Positions 25,204 through 33,450 of a stretch of DNA of 64,000 bases are shown piece after piece. Within the stretch, counting starts at the first letter, position 1. Each line of letters opens with the position of its first letter. A model generated the notes under the pieces. The model did not search any database and was not told where the DNA came from. It saw nothing but the letters and a program-made list of their open reading frames with translations. This DNA is from Streptomyces sp. NK15101 (GTDB lineage Bacteria; Actinomycetota; Actinomycetes; Streptomycetales; Streptomycetaceae), in the NCBI RefSeq assembly GCF_020400725.1, contig NZ_JAINVG010000003.1, positions 1 through 64,000 on the forward strand, in the 5' to 3' direction. A program made the translations under genes and the position numbers.

Positions 25204-25379
25204 GCGAGCGTGCGGCCCCCTTCTTCTGCCCCTACTGCGGGGACGAGGACCTGCGTCCGAACGAGCAGGGTCACGGCGCGTGGGAATGCGCCGCGTGCAG
25301 TCGAGCCTTCCAGCTGAAGTTCCTGGGGCTCCTCGCCCCGGCGACTTCGGGCAACACCACTGGGAGGAAAGAGATATGA
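25200..25379 (+). CDS. Small zinc-ribbon protein in the sulfur operon
   Basis: The product has 59 residues with two CxxC pairs, Cys10/Cys13 (CPYC) and Cys30/Cys33 (CAAC), a classic zinc ribbon, and a short basic/hydrophobic tail. An AAGGAGG site lies 5 nt before the GTG at 25200, so it is clearly translated. Its stop overlaps the cysH start (ATGA). Comparable small ORFs sit between sir and cysH in other Streptomyces. A role as metal- or redox-binding helper for SirA or CysH is inference. Confidence 0.85.
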   Translation: MSERAAPFFCPYCGDEDLRPNEQGHGAWECAACSRAFQLKFLGLLAPATSGNTTGRKEI

Positions 25380-26083
25380 CGATCGCTCAGGACGCGACCG
25401 CGGCCGACCTGAAGGCACTCGCCGAGCAGGCCGGCCGTGATCTGGAGGACGCCTCCGCGCTGGAGATCCTCCGCTGGGCCGTGGACACCTTCGGCGACCG
25501 CTTCTGCGTGACCTCCTCCATGGAGGACGCGGTCGTCGCCCACCTCGCCTCGCGCGTGAAGCCCGGCGTGGACGTCGTCTTCCTCGACACGGGCTACCAC
25601 TTCGAGGAGACCATCGGCACCCGGGACGCCGTGGACGCCGTCATGGACGTCAACGTCATCACCCTGACCCCGCGTCAGACCGTGGCCGAGCAGGACGCCG
25701 AGTACGGTCCGAAGCTCCACGACCGCGACCCGGACCTGTGCTGCGCGCTGCGCAAGGTCAAGCCCCTCGAAGACGGCCTCACCGCGTACGGCGCCTGGGC
25801 CACCGGCCTGCGCCGCGACGAGTCCCCGACCCGGGCGAACACCCCGGTCGTCGGCTGGGACGAGAAGCGGCAGAAGGTCAAGGTCTCCCCCATCGCCCGC
25901 TGGACGCAGGACGACGTCGACGCGTACGTCACGGAGCACGGTGTCCTCACCAACCCGCTCCTCATGGACGGGTACGCCTCCGTCGGCTGCGCCCCCTGCA
26001 CCCGCCGCGTCCTGGAGGGCGAGGACGCCCGCGCCGGACGCTGGGCGGGCCGCGCCAAGACCGAGTGCGGGCTGCACGGCTGA
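25376..26083 (+). CDS. cysH: APS/PAPS reductase
   Basis: This 235-residue thioredoxin-dependent enzyme reduces activated sulfate to sulfite. Two cysteine pairs, Cys122-Cys123 and Cys205/Cys208, are the 4Fe-4S ligands typical of APS-type reductases, and the catalytic Cys231 is in KTECGLHG at the C-terminus. PP-loop-type features near the N-terminus include VTSSMEDA. The iron-sulfur motif suggests APS as substrate, although cysC next door makes PAPS. The ATG at 25376 is preceded by GGGAGGAAAG and overlaps the zinc-ribbon stop by 4 nt; the longer GTG start at 25280 would overlap that gene. Confidence 0.94.
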   Translation: MTIAQDATAADLKALAEQAGRDLEDASALEILRWAVDTFGDRFCVTSSMEDAVVAHLASRVKPGVDVVFLDTGYHFEETIGTRDAVDAVMDVNVITLTPRQTVAEQDAEYGPKLHDRDPDLCCALRKVKPLEDGLTAYGAWATGLRRDESPTRANTPVVGWDEKRQKVKVSPIARWTQDDVDAYVTEHGVLTNPLLMDGYASVGCAPCTRRVLEGEDARAGRWAGRAKTECGLHG

Positions 26084-26118
26084 TGACCCCCACCCCTCAG
26101 ACCTCCCAGGAGAACCAC

Positions 26119-26652
26119 GTGACCGGTGCCACCATCTGGCTCACCGGCCTGCCGAGCGCCGGAAAGACCACCATCGCGTACGAGCTGGCCGGCCGCCTCC
26201 GCGACGAGGGCCACCCCGTCGAGATCCTCGACGGCGACGAGATCCGCGAGTTCCTCTCCGCGGGCCTCGGCTTCACCCGCGAGGACCGCCACACCAACGT
26301 GCAGCGGATCGGCTTCGTCGCCGAGCTGCTCGCCTCGCACGGCGTGAAGGTCCTGGTCCCGGTCATCGCCCCGTACAACGACAGCCGCGAGGCGGTCCGC
26401 AAGCGCCACCAGGCCGAGGGCACCGCCTACGTCGAGGTCCACGTGGCCACCCCCGTGGAGGTCTGCTCCGTCCGTGACGTGAAGGGCCTCTACGCCAAGC
26501 AGGCCGCGGGCGAGATCAGCGGCCTCACCGGCGTCGACGACCCGTACGAGGCGCCCGAGAGCCCCGATCTGCGGATCGAGTCCCAGAACCAGACCGTGCA
26601 GGAGTCCGCGGCGCAGCTCCACGCGCTGCTCACCGAGAGGGGTCTGCTGTGA
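26119..26652 (+). CDS. cysC: Adenylylsulfate kinase
   Basis: The product has 177 residues. P-loop GLPSAGKTT near the N-terminus, then EILDGDEIREFLSAGLGFTR and PYNDSREAVR, are standard APS-kinase motifs; it phosphorylates APS to PAPS. The GTG at 26119 has AGGAG at 7 nt. An ATG at 26083 overlapping the cysH stop would add 12 residues and remains possible. The stop overlaps the cysD GTG. Confidence 0.94.
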   Translation: MTGATIWLTGLPSAGKTTIAYELAGRLRDEGHPVEILDGDEIREFLSAGLGFTREDRHTNVQRIGFVAELLASHGVKVLVPVIAPYNDSREAVRKRHQAEGTAYVEVHVATPVEVCSVRDVKGLYAKQAAGEISGLTGVDDPYEAPESPDLRIESQNQTVQESAAQLHALLTERGLL

Positions 26653-27584
26653 CCACCGTCGCCCACGCCCACGACACCACGGACAGTCCGTTCGCGCTGT
26701 CGCACCTCGACTCCCTGGAGTCCGAGGCCGTCCACATCTTCCGCGAGGTGGCGGGCGAGTTCGAGCGGCCGGTGATCCTCTTCTCCGGCGGCAAGGACTC
26801 CATCGTCATGCTGCACCTGGCGCTGAAGGCCTTCGCCCCCGCGCCGGTCCCCTTCACGCTGCTGCACGTCGACACCGGGCACAACTTCCCCGAGGTCATC
26901 GAGTACCGCGACCGGGTCGTCGACCGGCACGGACTGCGGCTGCACGTGGCCTCCGTGCAGGAGTACATCGACGCCGGCAAGCTCCGCGAGCGCCCCGACG
27001 GCACCCGCAACCCGCTGCAGACCGTCCCGCTGACCGAGGCGATCCAGCAGCACCGCTTCGACGCCGTCTTCGGCGGCGGCCGCCGCGACGAGGAGAAGGC
27101 CCGAGCCAAGGAGCGGGTGTTCTCGCTGCGCGACGAGTTCTCGCAGTGGGACCCGCGCCGCCAGCGCCCCGAGCTGTGGCAGCTCTACAACGGCCGGCAC
27201 GCCCCCGGCGAGCACGTCCGGGTCTTCCCGCTCTCCAACTGGACCGAGCTGGACGTCTGGCAGTACATCCAGCGGGAGAAGATCGAGCTCCCCGAGATCT
27301 ACTTCGCCCACGAGCGCGAGGTCTTCGCCCGCAACGGCATGTGGCTCACGGCCGGCGAGTGGGGCGGCCCGAAGGAGTCGGAGACGGTCGAGAAGCGGCT
27401 GATCCGCTACCGCACCGTCGGCGACATGTCCTGCACCGGCGCCGTCGACTCCGACGCCACCACACTGGACGCCGTCATCGCCGAGATCGCCGCCTCCCGG
27501 CTCACCGAGCGGGGCGCCACCCGGGCCGACGACAAGCTGTCCGAGGCCGCGATGGAAGACCGCAAGCGCGAAGGGTACTTCTAA
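26649..27584 (+). CDS. cysD: Sulfate adenylyltransferase subunit 2
   Basis: The product has 311 residues. The PP-loop motif SGGKDS (in PVILFSGGKDSIVMLHL, near residue 45) marks the ATP pyrophosphatase subunit that makes APS from sulfate and ATP. The C-terminus (DRKREGYF) is conserved in CysD. It works as a heterodimer with CysN, encoded directly downstream with a 1-nt overlap (TAATG). Start GTG at 26649 overlaps the cysC stop. Confidence 0.95.
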   Translation: MTTVAHAHDTTDSPFALSHLDSLESEAVHIFREVAGEFERPVILFSGGKDSIVMLHLALKAFAPAPVPFTLLHVDTGHNFPEVIEYRDRVVDRHGLRLHVASVQEYIDAGKLRERPDGTRNPLQTVPLTEAIQQHRFDAVFGGGRRDEEKARAKERVFSLRDEFSQWDPRRQRPELWQLYNGRHAPGEHVRVFPLSNWTELDVWQYIQREKIELPEIYFAHEREVFARNGMWLTAGEWGGPKESETVEKRLIRYRTVGDMSCTGAVDSDATTLDAVIAEIAASRLTERGATRADDKLSEAAMEDRKREGYF

Positions 27585-28927
27585 TGAGCACGTCCACCGA
27601 GCAGCTGTCCGACCAGCTGGCGGCCACCACCCTGCTGCGTTTCGCCACCGCCGGGTCCGTCGACGACGGCAAGTCCACCCTGGTGGGCCGGCTCCTCCAC
27701 GACTCCAAGTCGGTCCTCGCCGACCAGCTGGAGGCCGTGGAGCACGCCTCGCGCTCCCGCGGCCAGGAGGCCCCGGACCTGGCGCTGCTGACCGACGGCC
27801 TGCGGGCCGAGCGCGAGCAGGGCATCACGATCGACGTGGCCTACCGCTACTTCGCGACGCCCCGCCGCCGCTTCATCCTCGCCGACACCCCCGGGCACGT
27901 GCAGTACACCCGGAACATGGTCACCGGGGCCTCCACCGCCGAGCTGGCCGTGGTCCTGGTCGACGCCCGCAACGGCGTCGTCGAGCAGACCCGCCGGCAC
28001 GCCGCCGTCGCCGCGCTGCTCCGCGTCCCGCACGTGGTCCTCGCCGTGAACAAGATGGACCTGGTCGACTACCAGGAGTCCGTCTTCGCCGCGATCGCCG
28101 AGGAGTTCACGACGTACGCCTCCGAGCTCGGCGTCCCGGAGATCACCGCGATCCCGATCTCCGCGCTCGCCGGCGACAACGTCGTGGAGCCGTCCGCCCA
28201 CATGGACTGGTACGGCGGCCCGACGGTCCTGGAGCACCTGGAGACCGTCCCGGTCAGCCACGACCTGACGGCCTGCCACGCCCGCTTCCCCGTGCAGTAC
28301 GTGATCCGCCCGCAGACCGCCGAGCACCCCGACTACCGGGGCTACGCCGGTCAGATCGCGGCCGGTGCCTTCCGGGTCGGCGAGGAGATCACCGTCCTGC
28401 CGTCGGGGAAGAAGTCCACGATCACCGCCATCGACGCGCTCGGCGAGTCCGTGGACATCGCCTGGGCCCCACAGTCGGTGACGATCCGGCTCGCCGACGA
28501 CATCGACATCTCCCGCGGCGACCTGCTCGCGCCGAGCGGCGACGCCCCGGCCACCAGCCAGGACGTCGAGGCGACGGTCTGCCACGTGGCGGACCAGCCG
28601 CTCGCCGTCGGCCAGCGGGTCCTGCTCAAGCACACCACCCGCACGGTCAAGGCGATCGTCAAGGACATCCCCTCGCGGCTGACCCTGGACGACCTCTCCC
28701 AGCACCCGAACCCCGGGCAGCTGGTCGCCAACGACATCGGCCGGGTCGTGGTCCGCACCGCCGAGCCGCTCGCGCTCGACGCGTACGCGGACTCCCGCCG
28801 TACGGGTTCGTTCCTGCTGATCGACCCCGCGGACGGCACCACGCTCGCGGCCGGCATGGCGGGCGAGTCCTTCGCCACGGCCAAGGCCGTCGTCGCGGTG
28901 GACGAGGAAGAAGGGTGGGACTTCTGA
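27584..28927 (+). CDS. cysN: Sulfate adenylyltransferase subunit 1 (GTPase)
   Basis: The product has 447 residues, an EF-Tu-like GTPase: P-loop GSVDDGKSTL, G3 DTPGHVQYTRNM, G4 NKMD, followed by beta-barrel domains. GTP hydrolysis drives sulfate activation by CysD. No APS kinase is fused to it, consistent with the separate cysC. The ATG at 27584 shares one base with the cysD stop. A long upstream extension in this frame is inside cysD and is not real. Confidence 0.95.
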   Translation: MSTSTEQLSDQLAATTLLRFATAGSVDDGKSTLVGRLLHDSKSVLADQLEAVEHASRSRGQEAPDLALLTDGLRAEREQGITIDVAYRYFATPRRRFILADTPGHVQYTRNMVTGASTAELAVVLVDARNGVVEQTRRHAAVAALLRVPHVVLAVNKMDLVDYQESVFAAIAEEFTTYASELGVPEITAIPISALAGDNVVEPSAHMDWYGGPTVLEHLETVPVSHDLTACHARFPVQYVIRPQTAEHPDYRGYAGQIAAGAFRVGEEITVLPSGKKSTITAIDALGESVDIAWAPQSVTIRLADDIDISRGDLLAPSGDAPATSQDVEATVCHVADQPLAVGQRVLLKHTTRTVKAIVKDIPSRLTLDDLSQHPNPGQLVANDIGRVVVRTAEPLALDAYADSRRTGSFLLIDPADGTTLAAGMAGESFATAKAVVAVDEEEGWDF

Positions 28928-29031
28928 TGACGGGTCAGGACTTCTGGGCCACCTTCGCGAAGGAGGGCGGCCGGGTGGGCTCCGGTGCCCTCGGCGCGGG
29001 CCGGGGAGGTGTGGCGCGATGTGCGTGCTGA
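28927..29031 (+). CDS. Small ORF ending in two Cys codons, after cysN
   Basis: The ATG at 28927 shares a base with the cysN stop and opens 34 codons (MTGQDFWATFAKEGG... ending VARCAC) that finish Cys-Ala-Cys-stop about 100 nt before the transporter gene. Cys codons at the very end are what a cysteine-sensing leader would need. No homologue comes to mind. Translational coupling to cysN replaces a ribosome-binding site. Confidence 0.4.
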   Translation: MTGQDFWATFAKEGGRVGSGALGAGRGGVARCAC

Positions 29032-29108
29032 CCTCTGTGCACCGCCCCGGCGGTGCGACACGGCTCCACCCGCTCCACCCCGAAAGACATAAACGCAGAC
29101 TTCGCTGA
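29019..29108 (+). CDS. Second small ORF (MCVL...) before the ABC transporter
   Basis: GGGGAGG precedes the ATG at 29019 by 9 nt, a strong site, and the frame runs 29 codons (MCVLTSVHRPGG... ending in a basic HKRRLR). It overlaps the end of the previous small ORF in another frame, so the two could compete. Cys is codon 2. Either may be a leader regulating the transporter; evidence is only positional. Confidence 0.4.
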   Translation: MCVLTSVHRPGGATRLHPLHPERHKRRLR

Positions 29109-29132
29109 GAAGTTGAACCGAGGGGACCACCC

Positions 29133-30251
29133 GTGCCTGCCACCACCCGTACCACCCTGCGCCGCGGCCTGGCCGCCGCCGCCGCCCTGCCGCTGCTGAT
29201 CGGCGTCCTCGCCTCCTGCGGCTACGGCTCCGAGGCCAAGAACGACGACGACGCCACGAAGAAGGTGGCCGCCGAGGGCGAGAAGCTCTCCGCCGACACC
29301 GTACGGCTCGGGTACTTCCCCAACCTCACGCACGCCACCGCGCTCGTCGGCGACCAGGAGGGCATCCTCCAGAAGGAGCTGGGCGGCACCAAGCTGGTGC
29401 CCACCACCTTCAACGCGGGCCCGTCCGAGATCGAGGCGCTGAACGCCGGCTCGATCGACATCGGCTTCATCGGCCCCTCGCCGTCCATCAACGGCTACGT
29501 CAAGACCAAGGGCACCAACCTCCGCATCGTCGGCGGCGCCGCCTCCGGTGGCGTGAAGCTCGTGGTCAACCCGGCGAAGATCAAGACCGTGGACGACCTC
29601 AAGGGCAAGAAGATCGCCACCCCGCAGCTCGGCAACACCCAGGACGTGGCCTTCCTCAACTGGATCTCCGAGAAGGGCTGGAAGGTCGACGCCCAGAGCG
29701 GCAAGGGCGACGTCTCCGTGGTCCGCACGGACAACAAGGTCACTCCGAACGCCTACGCCTCCGGCGCCATCGACGGTGCCTGGGTGCCCGAGCCGACCGC
29801 GTCCAAGCTGGTCAGCGACGGCGCGAAGGTGCTGCTCGACGAGTCCGACCTGTGGCCCGACAAGAAGTTCGTCATCACGAACATCATCGTGTCGCAGAAG
29901 TTCCTCAAGGAGCACCCGGACGTCGTCGAGGCGTTCCTGCGCGGCTCGGTGAAGACCAACGAGTGGATCAACGCCAACCCGGACAAGGCGAAGGCCTCGG
30001 CCAACGCCAAGCTGAAGGACCTCTCGGGCAAGGCGCTGGGCGCGAAGGTGATCGACGCCGCGTGGCCGTCCATCCAGTTCACGAACGACCCGCTGGCGGC
30101 CACCCTGCAGGCCCAGGCCGACCACGCGGTGAAGGCCGGTCTCCTGGAGAAGCCGGAGCTGTCCGGCATCTACGACCTGAAGCCGCTCAACAAGGTCCTG
30201 AAGGCCGCGGGTCAGCCCGAGGTCTCCGACGCCGGTCTCGGCGCGAAGTAA
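29133..30251 (+). CDS. Sulfonate-type ABC transporter substrate-binding lipoprotein
   Basis: The product has 372 residues with a lipoprotein signal and lipobox ending at Cys29 (VLASC). The body is an NMT1/SsuA-like binding protein (LGYFPNLTHATALVGDQEG, GPSEIEALNAGSIDIGFIG, KGKKIATPQLGNTQDVAF). With the adjacent ATPase and permease it forms an importer of the SsuABC/TauABC type. Position in the cys cluster points to aliphatic sulfonates or another sulfur source; the exact ligand cannot be read. The GTG at 29133 has GAGGGGA before it. Confidence 0.9.
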   Translation: MPATTRTTLRRGLAAAAALPLLIGVLASCGYGSEAKNDDDATKKVAAEGEKLSADTVRLGYFPNLTHATALVGDQEGILQKELGGTKLVPTTFNAGPSEIEALNAGSIDIGFIGPSPSINGYVKTKGTNLRIVGGAASGGVKLVVNPAKIKTVDDLKGKKIATPQLGNTQDVAFLNWISEKGWKVDAQSGKGDVSVVRTDNKVTPNAYASGAIDGAWVPEPTASKLVSDGAKVLLDESDLWPDKKFVITNIIVSQKFLKEHPDVVEAFLRGSVKTNEWINANPDKAKASANAKLKDLSGKALGAKVIDAAWPSIQFTNDPLAATLQAQADHAVKAGLLEKPELSGIYDLKPLNKVLKAAGQPEVSDAGLGAK

Positions 30252-30284
30252 CAGCCCGCAGCTGATCCCCAGGAGGTGACGACC

Positions 30285-31079
30285 ATGGCCACGACCGCGA
30301 CGCTCGCCAAGGCCGAGGACCGTGCGGCGGTGACCCATGCCGCCCGCATCGAGCATGTCTCCAAGTCCTTCGGCGGACCCGCCGGCGGACAGCTCGTCCT
30401 CGACGACATCTCGCTCGATGTCGCCCCCGGCGAGTTCGTCACCCTCCTGGGCGCCTCGGGCTGCGGCAAGTCCACCCTGCTCAACCTGGTCGCCGGGCTC
30501 GACCGGCCGTCCGCGGGGTCCATCGAGACCCCCGGCGGCCGGCCGGCCCTGATGTTCCAGGAGCACGCCCTCTTCCCGTGGCTCACCGCGGGCAAGAACA
30601 TCGAACTGGCCCTGCGGCTGCGCGGGGTGCCCAAGGCCGAGCGCCGCGACGAGGCCGAGCGCCTGCTGACCCTCGTCCGGCTCGGCGGCTCGTACGGCAA
30701 GCGGGTCCACGAGCTGTCCGGCGGCATGCGGCAGCGGGTCGCGCTGGCCCGCGCGCTCGCCCAGGACAGCGACCTGCTCCTGATGGACGAGCCGTTCGCC
30801 GCGCTCGACGCCATCACCCGGGACGTACTGCACGACGAACTGACCCGCATCTGGCGGGAGACGAAGCTGTCGGTGCTCTTCGTCACCCACAACGTGCGCG
30901 AAGCCGTGCGGCTGGCCGAGCGCGTCGTCCTCCTCTCGTCCCGGCCGGGCCGGATCGCGCACGAGTGGACCATCGACATCCCTCAGCCGCGCCGCATCGA
31001 GGACTCCGCCGTCGCGGAGCTGTCCCTCGAGATCACCGAGCACCTGCGTGAGGAGATCCGCCGCCATGGCCAGCACTGA
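30285..31079 (+). CDS. Sulfonate-type ABC transporter ATP-binding protein
   Basis: The product has 264 residues. Walker A GASGCGKST, signature LSGGMRQR, Walker B LLLMDEPFAALD and the switch His in FVTHN are all intact, as in SsuB/TauB. The ATG at 30285 follows AGGAGG with good spacing; a GTG at 30276 lies inside that site and is less likely. Its 3' end overlaps the permease start by 14 nt. Confidence 0.93.
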   Translation: MATTATLAKAEDRAAVTHAARIEHVSKSFGGPAGGQLVLDDISLDVAPGEFVTLLGASGCGKSTLLNLVAGLDRPSAGSIETPGGRPALMFQEHALFPWLTAGKNIELALRLRGVPKAERRDEAERLLTLVRLGGSYGKRVHELSGGMRQRVALARALAQDSDLLLMDEPFAALDAITRDVLHDELTRIWRETKLSVLFVTHNVREAVRLAERVVLLSSRPGRIAHEWTIDIPQPRRIEDSAVAELSLEITEHLREEIRRHGQH

Positions 31080-31959
31080 AACCGCCCCGAAGGAGCAGAA
31101 GACCGACGACCTCGCCGGTCTCGAAGCCGGCCTGGACGCCCTCGACAGCGTGCAGGTCCGGCGGACCCCGGTCCGCGAGGTGCTGGTCAAGAAGGTGGTC
31201 CCGCCGGTCGTCGCCGTCGTGCTCGTCCTGGTGGTGTGGCAGCTCCTGGTGTCCCTGAAGGTCACCGACGAGTACAAGCTGCCGGCCCCGTCCGCCGTGT
31301 GGGACAGCCTCACCGTGATGTGGCGGGAAGGAACGCTCTTCGGCGTCCTGTGGACCAGCGTGTCCCGGGCCCTGTACGGGTTCGTCCTGGCGCTCGCGAT
31401 CGGCACCCCGCTGGGCCTGCTCGTCTCCCGCGTGAAGTTCGTGCGCGCGGCGATCGGCCCGATCCTCGCGGGGCTCCAGTCGCTGCCCTCGGTGGCCTGG
31501 GTCGCGCCCGCCGTCCTGTGGCTCGGCCTCAACGACAGCATGATGTACGCGGTGATCCTGCTCGGCGCCGTCCCGTCGATCGCCAACGGCCTCGTCGCCG
31601 GCGTCGACCAGGTCCCGCCGCTCTTCCTGCGGGCGGGCAAGACGCTCGGCGCGTCGGGCGTCAAGGGCGCCTGGTACATCGTGATGCCGGCCGCGCTCCC
31701 CGGCTACCTGGCCGGCCTCAAGCAGGGCTGGGCGTTCTCCTGGCGTTCGCTGATGGCCGCGGAGATCATCGCGTCCTCGCCGGACCTGGGCCTGGGCCTC
31801 GGCCAGCTCCTGGAGAACGGCCGCAACAACATCGACATGGCGGGGATCTTCCTGGCGATCATCCTGATCCTGATCGTCGGCATCGCCATCGACCTGCTCG
31901 TCTTCAGCCCGCTGGAGCGCGCGGTGCTCCGTCGCCGCGGCCTCCTCGTGAAGGGCTGA
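31066..31959 (+). CDS. Sulfonate-type ABC transporter permease
   Basis: The product has 297 residues with about six membrane helices and the permease EAA-type loop (AGKTLGASGVKGAWYIVMPAALPG), as in SsuC/TauC. The N-terminal 45 residues are hydrophilic and long for the family. The ATG at 31066 is preceded by GAGGAG inside the ATPase gene. The chelatase gene starts 7 bp downstream, so all four genes are one unit. Confidence 0.93.
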   Translation: MASTETAPKEQKTDDLAGLEAGLDALDSVQVRRTPVREVLVKKVVPPVVAVVLVLVVWQLLVSLKVTDEYKLPAPSAVWDSLTVMWREGTLFGVLWTSVSRALYGFVLALAIGTPLGLLVSRVKFVRAAIGPILAGLQSLPSVAWVAPAVLWLGLNDSMMYAVILLGAVPSIANGLVAGVDQVPPLFLRAGKTLGASGVKGAWYIVMPAALPGYLAGLKQGWAFSWRSLMAAEIIASSPDLGLGLGQLLENGRNNIDMAGIFLAIILILIVGIAIDLLVFSPLERAVLRRRGLLVKG

Positions 31960-31966
31960 CCGGACC

Positions 31967-32710
31967 GTGAACCGCCCTGTCCTCCTCGTGATCGCCCACG
32001 GCAGCCGCGATCCGCGGCACGCGGCGACCGTCCAGGCGCTGGTGCGCCGGGCCGGTGCGCTGCGGCCGGGGCTGCGCGTGGAGACGGCGTTCCTGGACTT
32101 CAACCTGCCGTCGGTGCCGGGGGTGCTGGACCGCCTCGCGGCCGACGGGGTGCGGGAGGTCGTGGCCCTGCCGCTCCTCCTCACCCGGGCCTTCCACGCG
32201 AAGGCCGACATCCCCGCCGTGCTCCGCCAGGCACCGCCGTCCCTGAGCATCCGCCAGGCGGAGGTCCTCGGCCCGTCGCCGCTGCTGATCGCGGCGGTCG
32301 AGCGGCGGTTGTACGAGGCGGGCCTCACACCCGCCGACAAGAGCGCGACCGGGGTCGTCCTGGCCTCGGCGGGCTCCACCGACCCGGAGGCGATCGCGGT
32401 GATCGCAGAAACGGCGCGGGAGCTGAGGCGCACCGGTTGGTGCTCCGTGCGGCCCGCGTTCGCCTCCGCATCTCTTCCGCGCACGGAGGACGCCGTGTGG
32501 TCCCTGCGGACGGAACCGGGCGTCCGCCGGGTGGCGGTCGCCCCGTACGTGATCGCCCCGGGCCGCCTCCCGGACCGCATCGCGGCGGGCGCGGCCGGGG
32601 CCGACGTCCTGGCGGACGTCCTGGGGCCCTCCCCCGAACTGGCGCGCCTGCTCCTGGAGCGGTACGACGGTGCCCGCGCGGTACGCCGTCCGGTCGCCCG
32701 GACCGCCTAA
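31967..32710 (+). CDS. Sirohydrochlorin chelatase (CbiX-like)
   Basis: The product has 247 residues with two CbiX-type halves. The first opens LLVIAHGSRDPRHAATV, with the metal-binding His of HGSRD, and has a second His in LLLTRAFHAKADIP. It inserts Fe into sirohydrochlorin to make siroheme, the cofactor SirA needs, which explains its place at the end of the sulfur cluster. Starts with GTG 31967. The stop overlaps the stop of the convergent next gene (CTAA). Confidence 0.9.
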   Translation: MNRPVLLVIAHGSRDPRHAATVQALVRRAGALRPGLRVETAFLDFNLPSVPGVLDRLAADGVREVVALPLLLTRAFHAKADIPAVLRQAPPSLSIRQAEVLGPSPLLIAAVERRLYEAGLTPADKSATGVVLASAGSTDPEAIAVIAETARELRRTGWCSVRPAFASASLPRTEDAVWSLRTEPGVRRVAVAPYVIAPGRLPDRIAAGAAGADVLADVLGPSPELARLLLERYDGARAVRRPVARTA

Positions 32711-33279
32711 CTCTTCGGGTTCCTGCCGCTCAGGGCCAGCGCGCGGACGAACGCGGAGGCGTCGTCGGGTACGTCGACCGGCTGGGCGAAGCCCTCGTAC
32801 CGGCGGTAGACCTCGGCGTGCTCCTCCACGACTCCGAGGACGAAGACCGCCGTGTCCTCGGGGACCGTGAACTCCTGGCCGGTGGAGCGGGCCAGGTCCC
32901 AGCCGTGCAGGGCGAGTTCCTTGACGAGCAGCGAGGCGATGGCGGGGGCCGGCATCGTGACGTACCCGGTGTCGACCTCCCCGTCCCAGACGCCGGGCCG
33001 TTCCCAGGCGGCCAGGGCCCGGTCGAGCTGGGCCGCGTACCGCTCGGCCCAGTCGGTGTCGGCGGTGAAGTCCCGCTCGGTGGTCTCGTCCGGGAGCTTC
33101 GTGCGCAGGGCGCGGTGTTCGAGCCCGTGGGCGGAGTACAGCACCAGGTGGTTGGCGAGTTCGCGGACCGTCCAGCCGGCACAGACGGACGGGGCGCCGA
33201 GCTGTTCGGCGGTGACGGCGCGGGCGACCCGGCCTGCCTCGGCGGCACAGAGCGTGAGGTGGTGGTGGATCTCGTTCAT
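32707..33279 (-). CDS. DinB/maleylpyruvate-isomerase-type (TIGR03086-like) protein
   Basis: The product has 190 residues. The segment VCAGWTVRELANHLVLYSAHGLEH and KELALHGWDLARSTG show the four-helix DinB/MDMPI fold with the metal-binding His positions (His in NHL, H in HGLEH, H in LHGW). Actinobacterial members are often mycothiol-dependent or metal-binding; the reaction is unknown. The ATG at 33279 lacks a ribosome-binding site, but TACGGT ends exactly 6 nt before it, so the transcript is probably leaderless. A palindrome at 33350-33367 lies upstream. Confidence 0.85.
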   Translation of the reverse strand: MNEIHHHLTLCAAEAGRVARAVTAEQLGAPSVCAGWTVRELANHLVLYSAHGLEHRALRTKLPDETTERDFTADTDWAERYAAQLDRALAAWERPGVWDGEVDTGYVTMPAPAIASLLVKELALHGWDLARSTGQEFTVPEDTAVFVLGVVEEHAEVYRRYEGFAQPVDVPDDASAFVRALALSGRNPKS

Positions 33280-33349
33280 GCCGCGACCGTACGGAGCGCT
33301 TGCGGCCCTGGTCTTGAACTTTCGCGACAACTGAGCGTGAACGGCCCGT

Positions 33350-33367
33350 CCATTGAACATTCAATGG
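33350..33367. promoter_or_regulatory. Perfect 8-2-8 palindrome in a divergent intergenic region
   Basis: CCATTGAACATTCAATGG is symmetric over 8+8 bp around CA. It is AT-rich against its background and lies between the DinB-like gene and the small secreted protein, about 15 bp before the -35 of the latter. A classic operator shape; the regulator is unknown. Confidence 0.6.
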
Positions 33368-33381
33368 GCGTTTTGCGCGAT

Positions 33382-33411
33382 TTGCTGGCTTTCCGTAGTC
33401 GTCACTAGACT
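33382..33411 (+). promoter_or_regulatory. Sigma70-type promoter of the secreted protein gene
   Basis: TTGCTG (33382-33387), an 18-bp spacer and TAGACT (33406-33411) form a good housekeeping promoter with the expected start near 33418, leaving a 33-nt leader that holds the AGAGGAA ribosome-binding site. Confidence 0.6.
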
Positions 33412-33450
33412 GAACAGAAGATTGTTCGGATCCAGCCCAGAGGAACGAAC

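Noticed and set aside
28935..31679. 914-codon minus-strand frame opposite the ABC transporter
   Set aside because: Antisense to genes with clear lipobox, Walker and EAA motifs; no domain of its own.
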